Source: Pararhizobium sp. A13 (lineage in GTDB: Bacteria; Pseudomonadota; Alphaproteobacteria; Rhizobiales; Rhizobiaceae). Taken from it: 64,000 bases of DNA. The stretch covers positions 3,421,001 to 3,485,000 of the forward strand of contig NZ_CP149510.1 of assembly GCF_040126305.1 (NCBI RefSeq). The letters run 5' to 3'. Position numbers and translations under genes: made by a program. Position 1 is the first letter of the stretch; each line of letters opens with the position of its first letter. The notes beneath the pieces are model-generated. The model made no database searches and was not told the origin of the DNA. It worked only from the letters and a program-made list of their open reading frames with translations. Positions 28,168 to 37,238 of this stretch are shown piece by piece.

Positions 28168-28865
28168 ACCGGCTGACCATTCTTCTGAGCATCCTCGCGG
28201 TTGGGCTCGTCTTTCTCATCCTCAACCACGACAGCGGCCGCACCTTCGGCATCATGAATGACGATTTCGGCCGTCTCGTCTCCCTCGGCGCGATCGCGGC
28301 CTTGATCAGTACCGGCATCCTTCGAAGCCGGCGCCACGTCGGCCAGAGCCTGCGCCAGTTCGCCATCTGGGTGCTGGTCATTCTCGCGCTCTCCGCAGCC
28401 TATCTCTACCGCAACGACCTGCAGTCCTTCGGCGACCGCCTGGCGGGTGGCCTCATCCCCGGCCGCGCCACGGTCTTCGTCGACAATGAGGGCCGCCAGG
28501 AGGTCGTGCTGCACAAGGTCCTGAACGGCCACTTCGAAACGCCGGTGACGATCAACGGCGAAAGCGTCCAGATGCTGGTCGATACAGGCGCCAGCACCGT
28601 CGCACTGTCCTACGAAGATGCAGAAACGCTGGGCCTCAACCCGGCCGGCCTCGCCTACACCCAGACCGTGCTGACCGCCAACGGCACCGCCCGCGCCGCG
28701 CCCGTAACGCTCGCCGAAGTCGCCATCGGCCCGATCATCCGCAACAACATCCGCGCCAGCGTCGCCGAGGAAGGCAAGCTCGACCAGAGCCTGCTTGGCA
28801 TGAGCTTTCTCTCGACACTGGGTTTCCTGCAGATGCAGACGGATGAGTTGAGGTTGAGGGATTAG
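28164..28865 (+). CDS. Retropepsin-like membrane-anchored aspartic protease (TIGR02281 type)
   Basis: The 233-residue protein has two or three N-terminal membrane segments (residues ~3-20, 38-55 and 66-82). A soluble retropepsin-like domain follows, with the active site MLVDTGASTVALS and a late QSLLGMSFLSTLG stretch. It has a single Asp-Thr-Gly, so activity would require a dimer. The domain should face the periplasm if the segments are helices as drawn. The family is common in alphaproteobacteria next to DUF1289; substrates are unknown. Confidence 0.88.
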   Translation: MNRLTILLSILAVGLVFLILNHDSGRTFGIMNDDFGRLVSLGAIAALISTGILRSRRHVGQSLRQFAIWVLVILALSAAYLYRNDLQSFGDRLAGGLIPGRATVFVDNEGRQEVVLHKVLNGHFETPVTINGESVQMLVDTGASTVALSYEDAETLGLNPAGLAYTQTVLTANGTARAAPVTLAEVAIGPIIRNNIRASVAEEGKLDQSLLGMSFLSTLGFLQMQTDELRLRD

Positions 28866-28970
28866 AGCACCCTCCTGTCATCCGCGTGTCATATGACAAT
28901 GATGTTGCTGGATCGCAAAGCTGCGGCGGCGGATTCGTCCTGAAGCGGCGGTGCGAGCAAGGGACTGTGC

Positions 28971-30110
28971 ATGATCATCGCGTTTGCCGCTGCGGCCGCA
29001 ATCCTCATCTTAGTCAATCTTCTCAGCATCATCATCGCCGGCTGGCGAATGGTGCGAAGCGGGAAACCGGCTCCGTTGGTCGAGGAACGGCCGCCGGTCT
29101 CGATCGTCGTGCCCACCCGCGGCATCGAACCGTTCGCCGTCGAGACGCTCGCGCGCGCTTTCGCGCTCGACTGGCCCGACTACGAGCTGATCTTTTGCGT
29201 CGCCAATCCGCGCGATCCTGTTATTGCCGAGATACGCAGGGCGATGGCCGCAAATCCCGGCATTCCCACGCGCATCCTGATCGGCGACGACCGGATCAGC
29301 GCCAATCCGAAGCTCAACAACTGCGTGAAAGGCTGGAAGGCCGCTCGGCACGACTGGGTGATCCTCGCCGATTCCAACGTGCTGATGCCGAAGGACTACG
29401 TGGCTCACCTTATGGCGGGCTGGCACAAGAACACAGGCCTTGTGTGCTCGACGCCGATCGGCGCGCGACCGGAAGGTTTCTGGGCCGAGGTCGAATGCAT
29501 GTTTTTGAACACGCAGCAGGCCCGCTGGCAATATGCTGGCGAAGCGATCGGTTTCGGATTCGCGCAAGGAAAGAGCATGCTATGGTTCAGGCCGCTGCTT
29601 GACGACAATGGCGGTATTGAAGCGCTCGCCGCCGAGATCGCCGAGGATGCCGCCGCAACCAAGCTGGTCAATCGTCTGGGATACAAGGTCCATCTTGTTT
29701 CCTCCCCCTTCGACCAGCCGCTCGGCCGCCGCACCCGCCACGACGTGTGGTCGCGCCAGGCACGATGGGCACGCCTGCGCCGCGTCACCTTCCCGCTGTT
29801 CTTCGCGCCGGAAGTTTTGCTGGGCGCCCTGCCGCCGCTCCTCTTCGCGCTCGCCGCCGCCGTTCTCGCAGGCGTCAATGCCCCTGCAACCGCCGCCGCC
29901 GTCGTCGCTGCAATCTACCTGCCGGAACTGGCACTTGGCCTTGCCAAGGGCTGGCGCGTATCGGTCCTCTCCCTGCCCGCCATCCTCGTACGCGACATCA
30001 TGCTGCCGCTGGTCTGGATCCGAAGCTGGGGCAGCGGCGCCTTCGTCTGGCGCGGCAACGCCATGACGATCGACACGAAGGCATGCGAACTGGAAGAGGT
30101 GACGCAGTAG
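28971..30110 (+). CDS. Membrane glycosyltransferase, ceramide-glucosyltransferase type (GT21-like)
   Basis: The 379-residue protein has an N-terminal membrane helix. A GT-A domain starts SIVVPTRGIEPFAVETLARA, with acidic motifs IGDDRISANPKLNNC and VILADSNVLMP. RQARWARLRR resembles the (Q/R)xxRW acceptor motif, and C-terminal helices follow. This layout is typical of GT21 lipid glycosyltransferases. In Agrobacterium and relatives such enzymes make glucosyl- or glucuronosyl-diacylglycerol, so a glycolipid role is likely. No pathway partner is adjacent. Confidence 0.82.
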   Translation: MIIAFAAAAAILILVNLLSIIIAGWRMVRSGKPAPLVEERPPVSIVVPTRGIEPFAVETLARAFALDWPDYELIFCVANPRDPVIAEIRRAMAANPGIPTRILIGDDRISANPKLNNCVKGWKAARHDWVILADSNVLMPKDYVAHLMAGWHKNTGLVCSTPIGARPEGFWAEVECMFLNTQQARWQYAGEAIGFGFAQGKSMLWFRPLLDDNGGIEALAAEIAEDAAATKLVNRLGYKVHLVSSPFDQPLGRRTRHDVWSRQARWARLRRVTFPLFFAPEVLLGALPPLLFALAAAVLAGVNAPATAAAVVAAIYLPELALGLAKGWRVSVLSLPAILVRDIMLPLVWIRSWGSGAFVWRGNAMTIDTKACELEEVTQ

Positions 30111-30207
30111 AACGGCATTTGCCAATAGACAGTCGGGAATGCTGAAACGAAGGTTTTTCCCCATCCCTACTGCCATTGGTGGCTATTGGCTACGGCCTTG
30201 TCCCACC

Positions 30208-30969
30208 TTACGCCCTCAACCGGTACCCCGTCCGGAAAATCCACGTCAGCAGCGTCATCAGCACCGCCAGAAACGCGATGATGATCGTAAAGCTCACCAC
30301 CGGATTGACATCGGCGATCTCGAAAAAGCTCCAGCGGAAGCCGCTGATCAGGTAGAGCACCGGGTTGAAATGGCTGACCGCCTGCCAGAAGGGCGGCAGC
30401 ATGTCGATCGAGTAGAAGCTGCCGCCGAGGAAGACCAGCGGCGGGATGACCAGCATCGGGATCAGGTTCAACTGCTCGAAATCCTTGGCCCAGATGCCGA
30501 TGATGAAGCCGAACAGGCTGAAGGTGATGGCCGTCAGCACGAAGAACAAAATCATCACGAAGGGATGGGCGATATGCAGGTCCACGAACAGCGCCGCCGT
30601 GCCGAGAATGATCGTTCCGATCATCAACCCCTTGGTCGCCGCCGCGCCGACATAGCCGAGCACGATCTCAGTCATCGACACCGGCGACGACAGGATCTCG
30701 TAGATTGTGCCGGTGAATTTCGGAAAGTAGATGCCGAACGAACCGTTGCCGATGCACTGGGTCAGAAGCGTCAGCATGATCAGGCCGGGCGTGATGAAGG
30801 CGCCATAGGACACGCCGTCGATCTCCTGGATGCGCGAACCGACGGCGGCGCCGAAGACGATGAAATAGAGCGAGGTGGAAATGACCGGCGAGACGACGCT
30901 CTGCAGCAGCGTGCGCCTTGTCCGCGCCATCTCGAAGAAATAGATCGACTTGACCGCTTCGAGGTTCAT
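30208..30969 (-). CDS. ABC-2 type exporter permease, YadH-like
   Basis: The 253-residue protein has about six membrane helices and the ABC-2 domain ([20 protein letters not shown] near the start, a [20 protein letters not shown] segment near the end). It pairs with the ATPase gene upstream, which it overlaps by four bases. The FLGGSFYS motif matches the YadH/NodJ-like group of exporters. In rhizobia relatives (NodI/NodJ) export lipo-chitooligosaccharides, but no nod gene lies here and the substrate is unknown. Confidence 0.88.
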   Translation of the reverse strand: MNLEAVKSIYFFEMARTRRTLLQSVVSPVISTSLYFIVFGAAVGSRIQEIDGVSYGAFITPGLIMLTLLTQCIGNGSFGIYFPKFTGTIYEILSSPVSMTEIVLGYVGAAATKGLMIGTIILGTAALFVDLHIAHPFVMILFFVLTAITFSLFGFIIGIWAKDFEQLNLIPMLVIPPLVFLGGSFYSIDMLPPFWQAVSHFNPVLYLISGFRWSFFEIADVNPVVSFTIIIAFLAVLMTLLTWIFRTGYRLRA

Positions 30970-31892
30970 GCGCGTGCTCCCACCAGTTCGACGAAAATAT
31001 CCTCGAGCGAACTCTGCCGTGTCGAGATGTCCTTGAGCCTGATCCCGGCCTCGGCCAGCGCCGTCAAAAGCGTCGTGATGCCGGTGCGTTCGCTTGCCGT
31101 GTTGTAATCGTAGATCAGCGAGTGCCCCTCATCCTCGATCGTCAGTTCGTAGGTGGAGAGCGTTTCGGGGATGGCCGCGATCGGCTCCTGCAGGTCGACG
31201 CGCAGTTCCTTGCGCCCGAGCTTCTTCATCAGATCCGTCTTTTGCTCGATCAACAGGATCTTGCCGCCATTGATGACGCCGACGCGATCGGCGATCTCTT
31301 CCGCTTCTTCGATGTAGTGCGTCGTCAGGATGATCGTCACGCCGGTCGCGCGCAGCCGTTCGACCACCTGCCACATGTCCTTGCGCAGATTGACGTCGAC
31401 ACCCGCCGTCGGCTCGTCGAGAAACAGGATGCGCGGCTCGTGGCTGAGCGCCTTGGCGATCAGCACCCGGCGCTTCATGCCGCCGGAAAGCTCGCGCAGC
31501 ATGTTGTCCTTCTTGTCATAGAGCGACAGGTCCTTCAGCACCTTCTCGATATGCGCCGGGTCCGGCTTCTTGCCGTGCAGCCCGCGCGAGAAGGACACCG
31601 TGTTCCAGACGGTCTCAAACTGGTCGGTCGTCAGTTCCTGCGGCACCAGCCCGATGATCGAGCGCGTCTCACGAAAATCCCGGATGACGTCGTAGCCGCC
31701 GACCCTGACCTCGCCGCTCGTCGGATTGACGATGCCGCAGATGATCGAGATCAGCGTCGTCTTGCCGGCGCCGTTCGGGCCAAGCAGGGCAAGGATTTCG
31801 CCTTCCTCGATCTCGAGGCTGACATCTTTGAGCGCCTGAAAGCCGGACGCATAGGTTTTCACCAGATTGGAAACGGAAACGATGGGCGCCAT
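30966..31892 (-). CDS. ABC exporter ATP-binding protein, YadG-like
   Basis: The 308-residue cytoplasmic ATPase contains Walker [10 protein letters not shown], signature LSGGMKRR, Walker [13 protein letters not shown] and the switch segment [16 protein letters not shown] ~80-residue C-terminal extension is typical of the NodI/YadG group. It energises the ABC-2 permease encoded immediately downstream. The start ATG precedes [17 protein letters not shown]. Confidence 0.9.
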   Translation of the reverse strand: MAPIVSVSNLVKTYASGFQALKDVSLEIEEGEILALLGPNGAGKTTLISIICGIVNPTSGEVRVGGYDVIRDFRETRSIIGLVPQELTTDQFETVWNTVSFSRGLHGKKPDPAHIEKVLKDLSLYDKKDNMLRELSGGMKRRVLIAKALSHEPRILFLDEPTAGVDVNLRKDMWQVVERLRATGVTIILTTHYIEEAEEIADRVGVINGGKILLIEQKTDLMKKLGRKELRVDLQEPIAAIPETLSTYELTIEDEGHSLIYDYNTASERTGITTLLTALAEAGIRLKDISTRQSSLEDIFVELVGARA

Positions 31893-32014
31893 GAATTATG
31901 TTCCGGAGGGGTACGTGCAGAAGGAGACGCCTTATATGGACCTTTCCGCGGCAATGTTCACCCCAGCATCACAAAAATAGGCAACGGCCAATAAATCCGT
32001 CTCTCCCGAGCGGA

Positions 32015-32788
32015 TCAGAACACCAAGGCGCTGCGGGCAAGGACATAGAGTGCGACAGCCAGGATCAGGATTGCGAAGATACGGTTGAGAGCCGCCTTCT
32101 GCCGCCCAAGGCGTGAACCCAGCACCGTCCCGCCAATTCCGCCCACTATCCCACCGAGGACGAATTCTACGGCCACGGCCCAATCGATCAGACCGGAGGC
32201 CGCGTAGTTCAACGCCGTCGCCAGACCGAATGAACCGATGGCAAGTAGAGACGAACCGACGGCCTGGATCATCGACATTCCCGTCGCCAGGATAAGCGCC
32301 GGCACGATGAGAAACCCGCCGCCGATGCCAAAGAAGCCGGACGCCGCACCCGTCGCCGAGGCAACCAGCGCGGTCGTCAGGCACATCCGCAGATCAACGG
32401 GACGCGCGGCGGGTTCGGTGGCTTTCTTCGGCTTCAGCATCAATCCGCCAACGACGATCATCACTATGCCGAACACGAACAGAAGATGCTGCCCGTCCAT
32501 GGCCTTGCCGAGCATCGAAGCACCGACCGCCGCGACGGTGCCGAACAGCGCGAAAACCGCGGCGCAGCGCCACCAGACGTGCCCTGCCCGCGCATGCACG
32601 ACGAAATTGGCAAAGGCGTTGGCGGAAACGGCAACGGCGCTCGTGCCGATCGCCACATGCGGATTGGCAACACCGACCACGTAAAGAAGAAGCGGCACGG
32701 CGAGGATCGAGCCACCGCCGCCGACCAGGCCGAGGGTAAAGCCGACGACGCCACCCGAACCGAGCGTGGCGACAAGGGTGGCGCTCAT
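32015..32788 (-). CDS. Sulfite exporter TauE/SafE family permease
   Basis: The 257-residue membrane protein has about eight helices in two repeated halves. Each half begins with the family's glycine-rich motif (GFTLGLVGGGGSILAVPLLL and GAASGFFGIGGGFLIVPALI). TauE/SafE proteins export sulfite, sulfonates or related anions. It is the last gene of the blh-bigR operon and overlaps the preceding gene by ATGA. The context suggests that it removes sulfite formed by persulfide oxidation (inference). Confidence 0.9.
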   Translation of the reverse strand: MSATLVATLGSGGVVGFTLGLVGGGGSILAVPLLLYVVGVANPHVAIGTSAVAVSANAFANFVVHARAGHVWWRCAAVFALFGTVAAVGASMLGKAMDGQHLLFVFGIVMIVVGGLMLKPKKATEPAARPVDLRMCLTTALVASATGAASGFFGIGGGFLIVPALILATGMSMIQAVGSSLLAIGSFGLATALNYAASGLIDWAVAVEFVLGGIVGGIGGTVLGSRLGRQKAALNRIFAILILAVALYVLARSALVF

Positions 32789-33219
32789 GTCCCTGGCTCC
32801 ACGAAACGGTCGTGAACGATCATGCCGGCCAGCATGGCGACGACGAACCAGACAGTGGCCGGCAGCCCGAGCGACAGCGATGCCAGCGCCGGTCCGGGGC
32901 ACAGCCCGCCAATACCCCAGCCGATGCCGAAGATGGCGGAACCGGCGACTAGGCGGCGATCGATCAGCCGGCCCTGCGGCAAATGGAACTGGTCATCAAG
33001 CATCGGGGCCGCCATGCGTTTGGCCAGAATCGTGCCCAAAGCCGCGACCGCCACCGCGCCCGCGAGAACGAAGGCAAGGCTCGGATCCCAGCCGCCGGTG
33101 ACATCGAGAAAGCCATGCACACGGGCGGGATCGAGCATTCCCGACAAGGACAGACCGAGGCCGAAGATAAGCCCGGAAACCAGGGCTGCGATCACGCGGG
33201 AGCCGGCAAGATTTCTCAT
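32785..33219 (-). CDS. YeeE/YedE-family sulfur transport protein, half 2
   Basis: The 144-residue protein has about four membrane segments and matches the DUF6691/YeeE-YedE family. It carries the conserved Cys motif GIGGLCPGPALASL. Homologues (TsuA/YeeE) carry thiosulfate through Cys-lined pores. In many genomes two half-size proteins like this and the next upstream gene replace one fused protein. Both ends overlap neighbours by four bases, so it is an internal gene of the operon. Confidence 0.88.
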   Translation of the reverse strand: MRNLAGSRVIAALVSGLIFGLGLSLSGMLDPARVHGFLDVTGGWDPSLAFVLAGAVAVAALGTILAKRMAAPMLDDQFHLPQGRLIDRRLVAGSAIFGIGWGIGGLCPGPALASLSLGLPATVWFVVAMLAGMIVHDRFVEPGT

Positions 33220-33623
33220 GAAAAGGCTCCCATCAGGAATACGGTCAGCACCGCCGTCGTCAGGAATGTCGCGACGGCAACGAGCGACCGCGGCGACAGG
33301 CGAGCCAGCCCGACAACGCCATGGCCGCTGGTGCAGCCGGAGCCCATCCGCGAGCCGAATCCGACGAGCAGGCCGGCAACGATCAGAAGCGGCGTCCTGG
33401 CCTGGATGGTGACAGCCGGCCAGGAGCCGGCAAGCACCCTGTAGCAGACCGGCCCGAGCACAAGGCCTGTGAGAAAGGCAAGACCGACGGTCGATTGCCT
33501 GCCCTGCAGCAGCCGGCCGGCAATGCCGCTTATTCCGGCGACCCGGCCATTCGCCAGTATCAGGATGGCCGCCGAAAGGCCGATCAGCATGCCGCCCGTA
33601 AGCGAGATCAAATATACACTCAT
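33216..33623 (-). CDS. YeeE/YedE-family sulfur transport protein, half 1
   Basis: The 135-residue protein has about four membrane segments, beginning YLISLTGGMLIGLSAAILIL. It carries the Cys motif RMGSGCTSGHGVVGLAR, which is diagnostic of the YeeE/YedE family and lies in the predicted thiosulfate/persulfide path. It most likely pairs with the second half-protein. It overlaps bigR upstream and the second half downstream, each by ATGA. Confidence 0.9.
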   Translation of the reverse strand: MSVYLISLTGGMLIGLSAAILILANGRVAGISGIAGRLLQGRQSTVGLAFLTGLVLGPVCYRVLAGSWPAVTIQARTPLLIVAGLLVGFGSRMGSGCTSGHGVVGLARLSPRSLVAVATFLTTAVLTVFLMGAFS

Positions 33624-33958
33624 ATGCGGCCTCCATCGGCGCAGAAGATATCGTAGAGCGCCGTCACCAGGCGCGCCGCCCTGTCTTCGGTCAGCCGGTA
33701 GAAGATCTGCTTGGCATCCCGCCGCGTTTCGACGAAGCCGCCATCGCGAAGGACACCCAGTTGCTGCGATAGCGTCGGCTGGTGAATGCCGAGCAAGCTC
33801 TCGAGTTCGCTCACCGACCGCTCCCCTTCGACAAGCGTGCAGACGATCATCAGCCGGTTCTGATTGGCGAGAATGCGCAGGAAATCGGCGGCGTCCGACG
33901 CCCGCGCGGCCATATCGGCGCGCAGGCGCGGTAGGCCGGCATCCGGTGTATTGGTCAT
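33620..33958 (-). CDS. bigR: ArsR-family sulfide/persulfide-sensing repressor, BigR/SqrR type
   Basis: The 112-residue winged-helix protein has the recognition region LGIHQPTLSQQLGVLRDGGF. It retains two cysteines, Cys40 in MIVCTLVEGE and Cys106 in YDIFCADGG. These match the pair that forms a disulfide or polysulfide bridge in BigR (Xylella, Agrobacterium) and SqrR (Rhodobacter), which relieves repression. Its operon, with a Blh-type hydrolase and YeeE/TauE transporters, is the known BigR target set. It starts six bases after the blh stop. Confidence 0.92.
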   Translation of the reverse strand: MTNTPDAGLPRLRADMAARASDAADFLRILANQNRLMIVCTLVEGERSVSELESLLGIHQPTLSQQLGVLRDGGFVETRRDAKQIFYRLTEDRAARLVTALYDIFCADGGRI

Positions 33959-33964
33959 GTCCTT

Positions 33965-34867
33965 TCACTCCCAGGCAGCGCTCAGCGCATTCAGCGGAAT
34001 TTTCAGATAACACCGGCCATTGTCCTCCGGCTCGGGCAGCCTGCCGCCGCGGATATTGACCTGCAGCGCATGCAGGATGAGCTTCGGCATCGGCAAGGTC
34101 GCATCGCGCGCCTCACGCAGGCGGATGAAATCTTCGGCCCTTTGTCCGGCCACATGCGGATTGTCCCGCTTCTGGGCGCCGACGGTACTTTCCCAAAGCG
34201 GCGGCCGCCCGTCCGGCTGGTAATCGTGCCCGGTAAACAGGCGCGTCTCGTCGGGCAGCGACAGTATTGCCTGGATCGAGTTCCACAACCGGGCAGCGCT
34301 GCCGCCGGGAAAATCGGCACGGGCGGTCCCGCTGTCGGGCATGAACAGCGTATCGTGCACGAAGGCCGCATCGCCGATCAGATAGGTTATCGAGGCCAGC
34401 GTGTGCCCCGGCGAGAACATCACCCTTCCCTCGATCTGACCGACCTTGAACGTATCGCCGTCGGCAAACAGCCGATCCCATTGCGAACCGTCCGTGGCAA
34501 GGCCCGGCAGATTGTAGAGACCGCTCCAGAGCCGCTGCACGTCGACGACGCGTTCGCCGATCGCGGTTGGCGCGCCGGTTTTCTCTCTCAGATAGGCGGC
34601 GGCAGAAAAATGATCCGCATGGGGATGCGTATCGAGGATCCAGGTCACCGAGAGTTTCCGCGCCGCCACATAGGCGAGAATGGCATCGGCCTCGACGGTG
34701 GCCGTGGCCCCCGATTTCTCGTCGTAGTCCATGACCGGATCGATGATCGCGCAGGCGCCGGTCTGCGGATCGGACACCACATATTGCACGCTTCCGGTGC
34801 GCGCGTGGTAAAAGCCCCGCACATCCGGTCTTTGCACAGCAATCGGCGCGATGGCAGGCAGCGGCAT
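33965..34867 (-). CDS. blh: Metallo-beta-lactamase-fold persulfide dioxygenase-like protein (Blh)
   Basis: The 300-residue enzyme has the metal site TWILDTHPHADHFSAAAYL (H-x-H-x-D-H), then FSPGHTLASITYL and FTGHDYQPDGRPP. This is the ETHE1/Blh pattern for non-heme iron enzymes that oxidise glutathione persulfide to sulfite. It is the first gene of the bigR operon. A start nine codons upstream would be TTG; I use the ATG before PLPAIAP, with GGAG about ten bases ahead. The promoter and operator-like palindrome lie 36-64 bases upstream. Confidence 0.9.
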   Translation of the reverse strand: MPLPAIAPIAVQRPDVRGFYHARTGSVQYVVSDPQTGACAIIDPVMDYDEKSGATATVEADAILAYVAARKLSVTWILDTHPHADHFSAAAYLREKTGAPTAIGERVVDVQRLWSGLYNLPGLATDGSQWDRLFADGDTFKVGQIEGRVMFSPGHTLASITYLIGDAAFVHDTLFMPDSGTARADFPGGSAARLWNSIQAILSLPDETRLFTGHDYQPDGRPPLWESTVGAQKRDNPHVAGQRAEDFIRLREARDATLPMPKLILHALQVNIRGGRLPEPEDNGRCYLKIPLNALSAAWE

Positions 34868-34900
34868 CAGACGAACTCCAGGTGCGGTTAACAATTAACA

Positions 34901-34931
34901 ATTACATATATTGTATAATGTTAATTTTCAA
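34901..34931 (-). promoter_or_regulatory. Promoter of the blh-bigR operon with an overlapping A/T palindrome
   Basis: Minus strand: TTGAAA (34926-34931) and TATGTA (34903-34908) are 17 bases apart. An imperfect palindrome, ATTACATATA-TTGTATAAT at 34901-34919, covers the -10 and part of the spacer. BigR sites in other bacteria are A/T-rich palindromes over the -10, so autoregulation is likely (inference). Confidence 0.6.
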
Positions 34932-35326
34932 GCCCCGCAGTCTTGGCATTCTGTCGCAGGCGGACCGGCAACATGGGATAACCTGCATGAAAGATGGAAA
35001 TCCAGGCAAAGACCACCGGGATCAAGGAAATGTACCTTTCCTGTCATGAAACGGTGATGCTCTTCAATCATTTTCGCGTCGTGGACGCATACGACGCTCG
35101 CATGATTTGCACGAACCCGCCCGCAGTCCCCTTTCGGTACGGTTCACCTCCAGGCCGGCTTTTGCCGGCCTCTTTTTTTGTCGCGAAGCGCTTGCCTGTC
35201 CCCAAGGCGCCAAAGGCGCCGTTCGCGGTAACTGCGCCTTGTCGCCAGGGCAGACATTGCTATTTGGCGGTTTTCAGCGATCCTTATGTGAGCACCAGAT
35301 TACGATCAGACCGGAGCTCCCAGAAG
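34932..35326. other. Intergenic region holding an orphan plus-strand terminator; possible small RNA
   Basis: No protein gene is convincing here. A strong intrinsic terminator at 35152-35178 has no plus-strand gene ahead of it, so a short transcript between about 34920 and 35178 is possible. The open frame of the patatin gene extends back through this region to 34994, but the terminator inside it makes such an early start unlikely. Confidence 0.4.
35152..35178 (+). terminator. Strong rho-independent terminator with no gene upstream
   Basis: AGGCCGGC and GCCGGCCT form an 8-bp stem with loop TTTT, followed by CTTTTTTT. Confidence 0.88.
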
Positions 35327-37171
35327 GTGGTTCAGATCTCCTCCGTCGATTCTCTCGCGGCGCGATTGCTGTCGGCGACATTGATGTTCGATCGGGCGTC
35401 GTTGGCGGCGCTTGAGGCTTTGGCGGCCGAATCCGACCGGCGGGTCTTGCGACGCGGCGAAGTTCTGGTTCGCGAAGGCGATCCATCGGACAGGTTCTTC
35501 ATCGTGCTGTCGGGTCGCTTTACGGTGCACAAGGGAGATTCGACCGGCCCGGTCGCCGTAATCGGCCAGGGCGAACTCGTCGGCGAGGTCGGTTTCTTCG
35601 CAGGACTGCCCCGCACGGCGACCGTCCTTGCGGCGCGCGATTCAATCGTCCTTGAAATCCGCGGCAGCCACTTCGAGAAGGCGGCCGAGGCCTTGCCGAG
35701 CCTGCGACAGGCGGTCACGACTTTCCTGGCGCGCCGGTTTGCGATGCAATCTCCGAGTTCGTCGCTTCTCAAGCAGCCTGCCAGGATCCGCACGCTTGCG
35801 ATCATTCCGGCCGGCGGAAGTCGGATTTCACCGATTTTCATCCGGCACCTGCAGAACGCGTTCGACGCCAGCACGCGCGCCCGGTTCGTCGCCAGAGCCG
35901 ACATTCAGGCGCGGTTCTCCGGTCTTCCGGTCGATGACCAGCCGGTTCTAAACTGGTTGAACGAACTGGAGGCGGAAACCGAAATCATCGTCTATGTTGC
36001 CGATGACGAGGCTAGTGAATGGACACGCGTCTGCATTCGCCAGGCCGATACCGTCCTGTTGCTTGCCGATGCGTCCTGTTCACCCCGGCTGAACCCGTCC
36101 GAGGCACTGGCGCTCTCGGTTCATCCACCATCGACCGGGCGGCTCGTCCTCATCCACGACATTCGCTCGATAGCGGTCTCCGGTACCTCTGCATGGCTTG
36201 ATGAGCGTCCTCATGTCGGCCATCATCATCATGTCGCGCTGGAGGACGGGTCAGACATCCAGCGCCTGGTCCGGTTCATTTCCGGCAAGGCACGAGGTTT
36301 TGTGGCGGCGGGGGGTGGGTCCCTCGGCAGCGCCCATCTGGGCGTCTACAAGGCGTTCGTCGGGGCGGGCGCACGCTTCGACTATCTCGGCGGCACGAGT
36401 TCCGGCGCGGCGATGATGGCCGGCTTCGCAAGAGGGTTGGATGCAGATCAGATCGACCGAGGCACGCACGACATATTTATCAAGGGCCGGGCGTTTCGCC
36501 GCCTCACCGTGCCGCATTTCGCACTTCTGGATCATAAGGTGTTCGATCGCGCCCTTCGGGCGGAATACAGCGAGGTTCTCATCGAGGATCTTTGGCTTCC
36601 GTTCTTTGCGCTTTCAACCAATCTGAGCAGCCGTCAGCCCCATGTCCACCGTCGTGGAAAGCTCTGGCAGGCCGTTCGGGCGTCCGGCTCGATCCCGGGT
36701 GTCCTGCCGCCGTTCTTTACCGCTGATGGCGATATGCTGGTGGACGGCGGTATCATGAACAATCTGCCGCTGGAACAGATGAAGGAACTCAAGACCGGAC
36801 CCAATGTCGTCGTAAGCCTGGGGTCGAATGGACCACAGAAATATCACATCGATTATGACCGCATCCCCGGAGCTTCCGAACTGGCCGTCGCTTGGCTGAA
36901 CCCTTTCGGTCGCGCCGGCTTGCCAAAGGTCCCCAGCATGCTTCAGGTCATTGTCGCGAGCATGCTGGCACACCGGCCACAGGACATTGCCCTTGGCGAA
37001 GAGGATGTCCTGGTCTGCCCACAGGTTTCCAACCCGATCGGATTCATGGATTGGAGCCGGCATTCCGAGTTGTTTTCGGACGCCTACGACTGGACCAGCC
37101 GATGGATCGAAGAACGACTCCGCCAGAATGACCCGGGGCTCCGAGCGGTGCTCGGCAGCTCCGATGGTTAG
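35327..37171 (+). CDS. Patatin-like phospholipase with N-terminal cyclic-nucleotide-binding domain
   Basis: The product has about 614 residues. Residues ~15-135 are a cNMP-binding (CAP_ED) domain: RGEVLVREGDPSDRFFIVLS, then GELVGEVGFFAGLPRTATV. A ~150-residue linker domain follows. The patatin domain has the oxyanion loop GGGSLGSAHLG, the nucleophile motif GGTSSG and the dyad Asp in LVDGGIMNNLP. This is the layout of bacterial neuropathy-target-esterase homologues, which hydrolyse phospholipids or lysophospholipids. I chose GTG at 35327, preceded by GGAG, because the frame before it contains a terminator; ATG 35384 would clip the cNMP domain. Confidence 0.85.
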   Translation: MVQISSVDSLAARLLSATLMFDRASLAALEALAAESDRRVLRRGEVLVREGDPSDRFFIVLSGRFTVHKGDSTGPVAVIGQGELVGEVGFFAGLPRTATVLAARDSIVLEIRGSHFEKAAEALPSLRQAVTTFLARRFAMQSPSSSLLKQPARIRTLAIIPAGGSRISPIFIRHLQNAFDASTRARFVARADIQARFSGLPVDDQPVLNWLNELEAETEIIVYVADDEASEWTRVCIRQADTVLLLADASCSPRLNPSEALALSVHPPSTGRLVLIHDIRSIAVSGTSAWLDERPHVGHHHHVALEDGSDIQRLVRFISGKARGFVAAGGGSLGSAHLGVYKAFVGAGARFDYLGGTSSGAAMMAGFARGLDADQIDRGTHDIFIKGRAFRRLTVPHFALLDHKVFDRALRAEYSEVLIEDLWLPFFALSTNLSSRQPHVHRRGKLWQAVRASGSIPGVLPPFFTADGDMLVDGGIMNNLPLEQMKELKTGPNVVVSLGSNGPQKYHIDYDRIPGASELAVAWLNPFGRAGLPKVPSMLQVIVASMLAHRPQDIALGEEDVLVCPQVSNPIGFMDWSRHSELFSDAYDWTSRWIEERLRQNDPGLRAVLGSSDG

Positions 37172-37238
37172 TCGAGCCTGATCGAAGAACGTGACATCAG
37201 TCGCGTCGCTCCGGGCCGACGGCGGCCCCACGCCGCAA

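Noticed and set aside
30208..31892. NodI/NodJ assignment for the ABC exporter
   Set aside because: The proteins resemble that group, but there are no nod genes or nod box nearby; the general YadG/YadH name is safer.
34994..35326. Longer 725-residue start for the patatin gene
   Set aside because: The extension contains a strong intrinsic terminator at 35152-35178 and has no recognisable domain.
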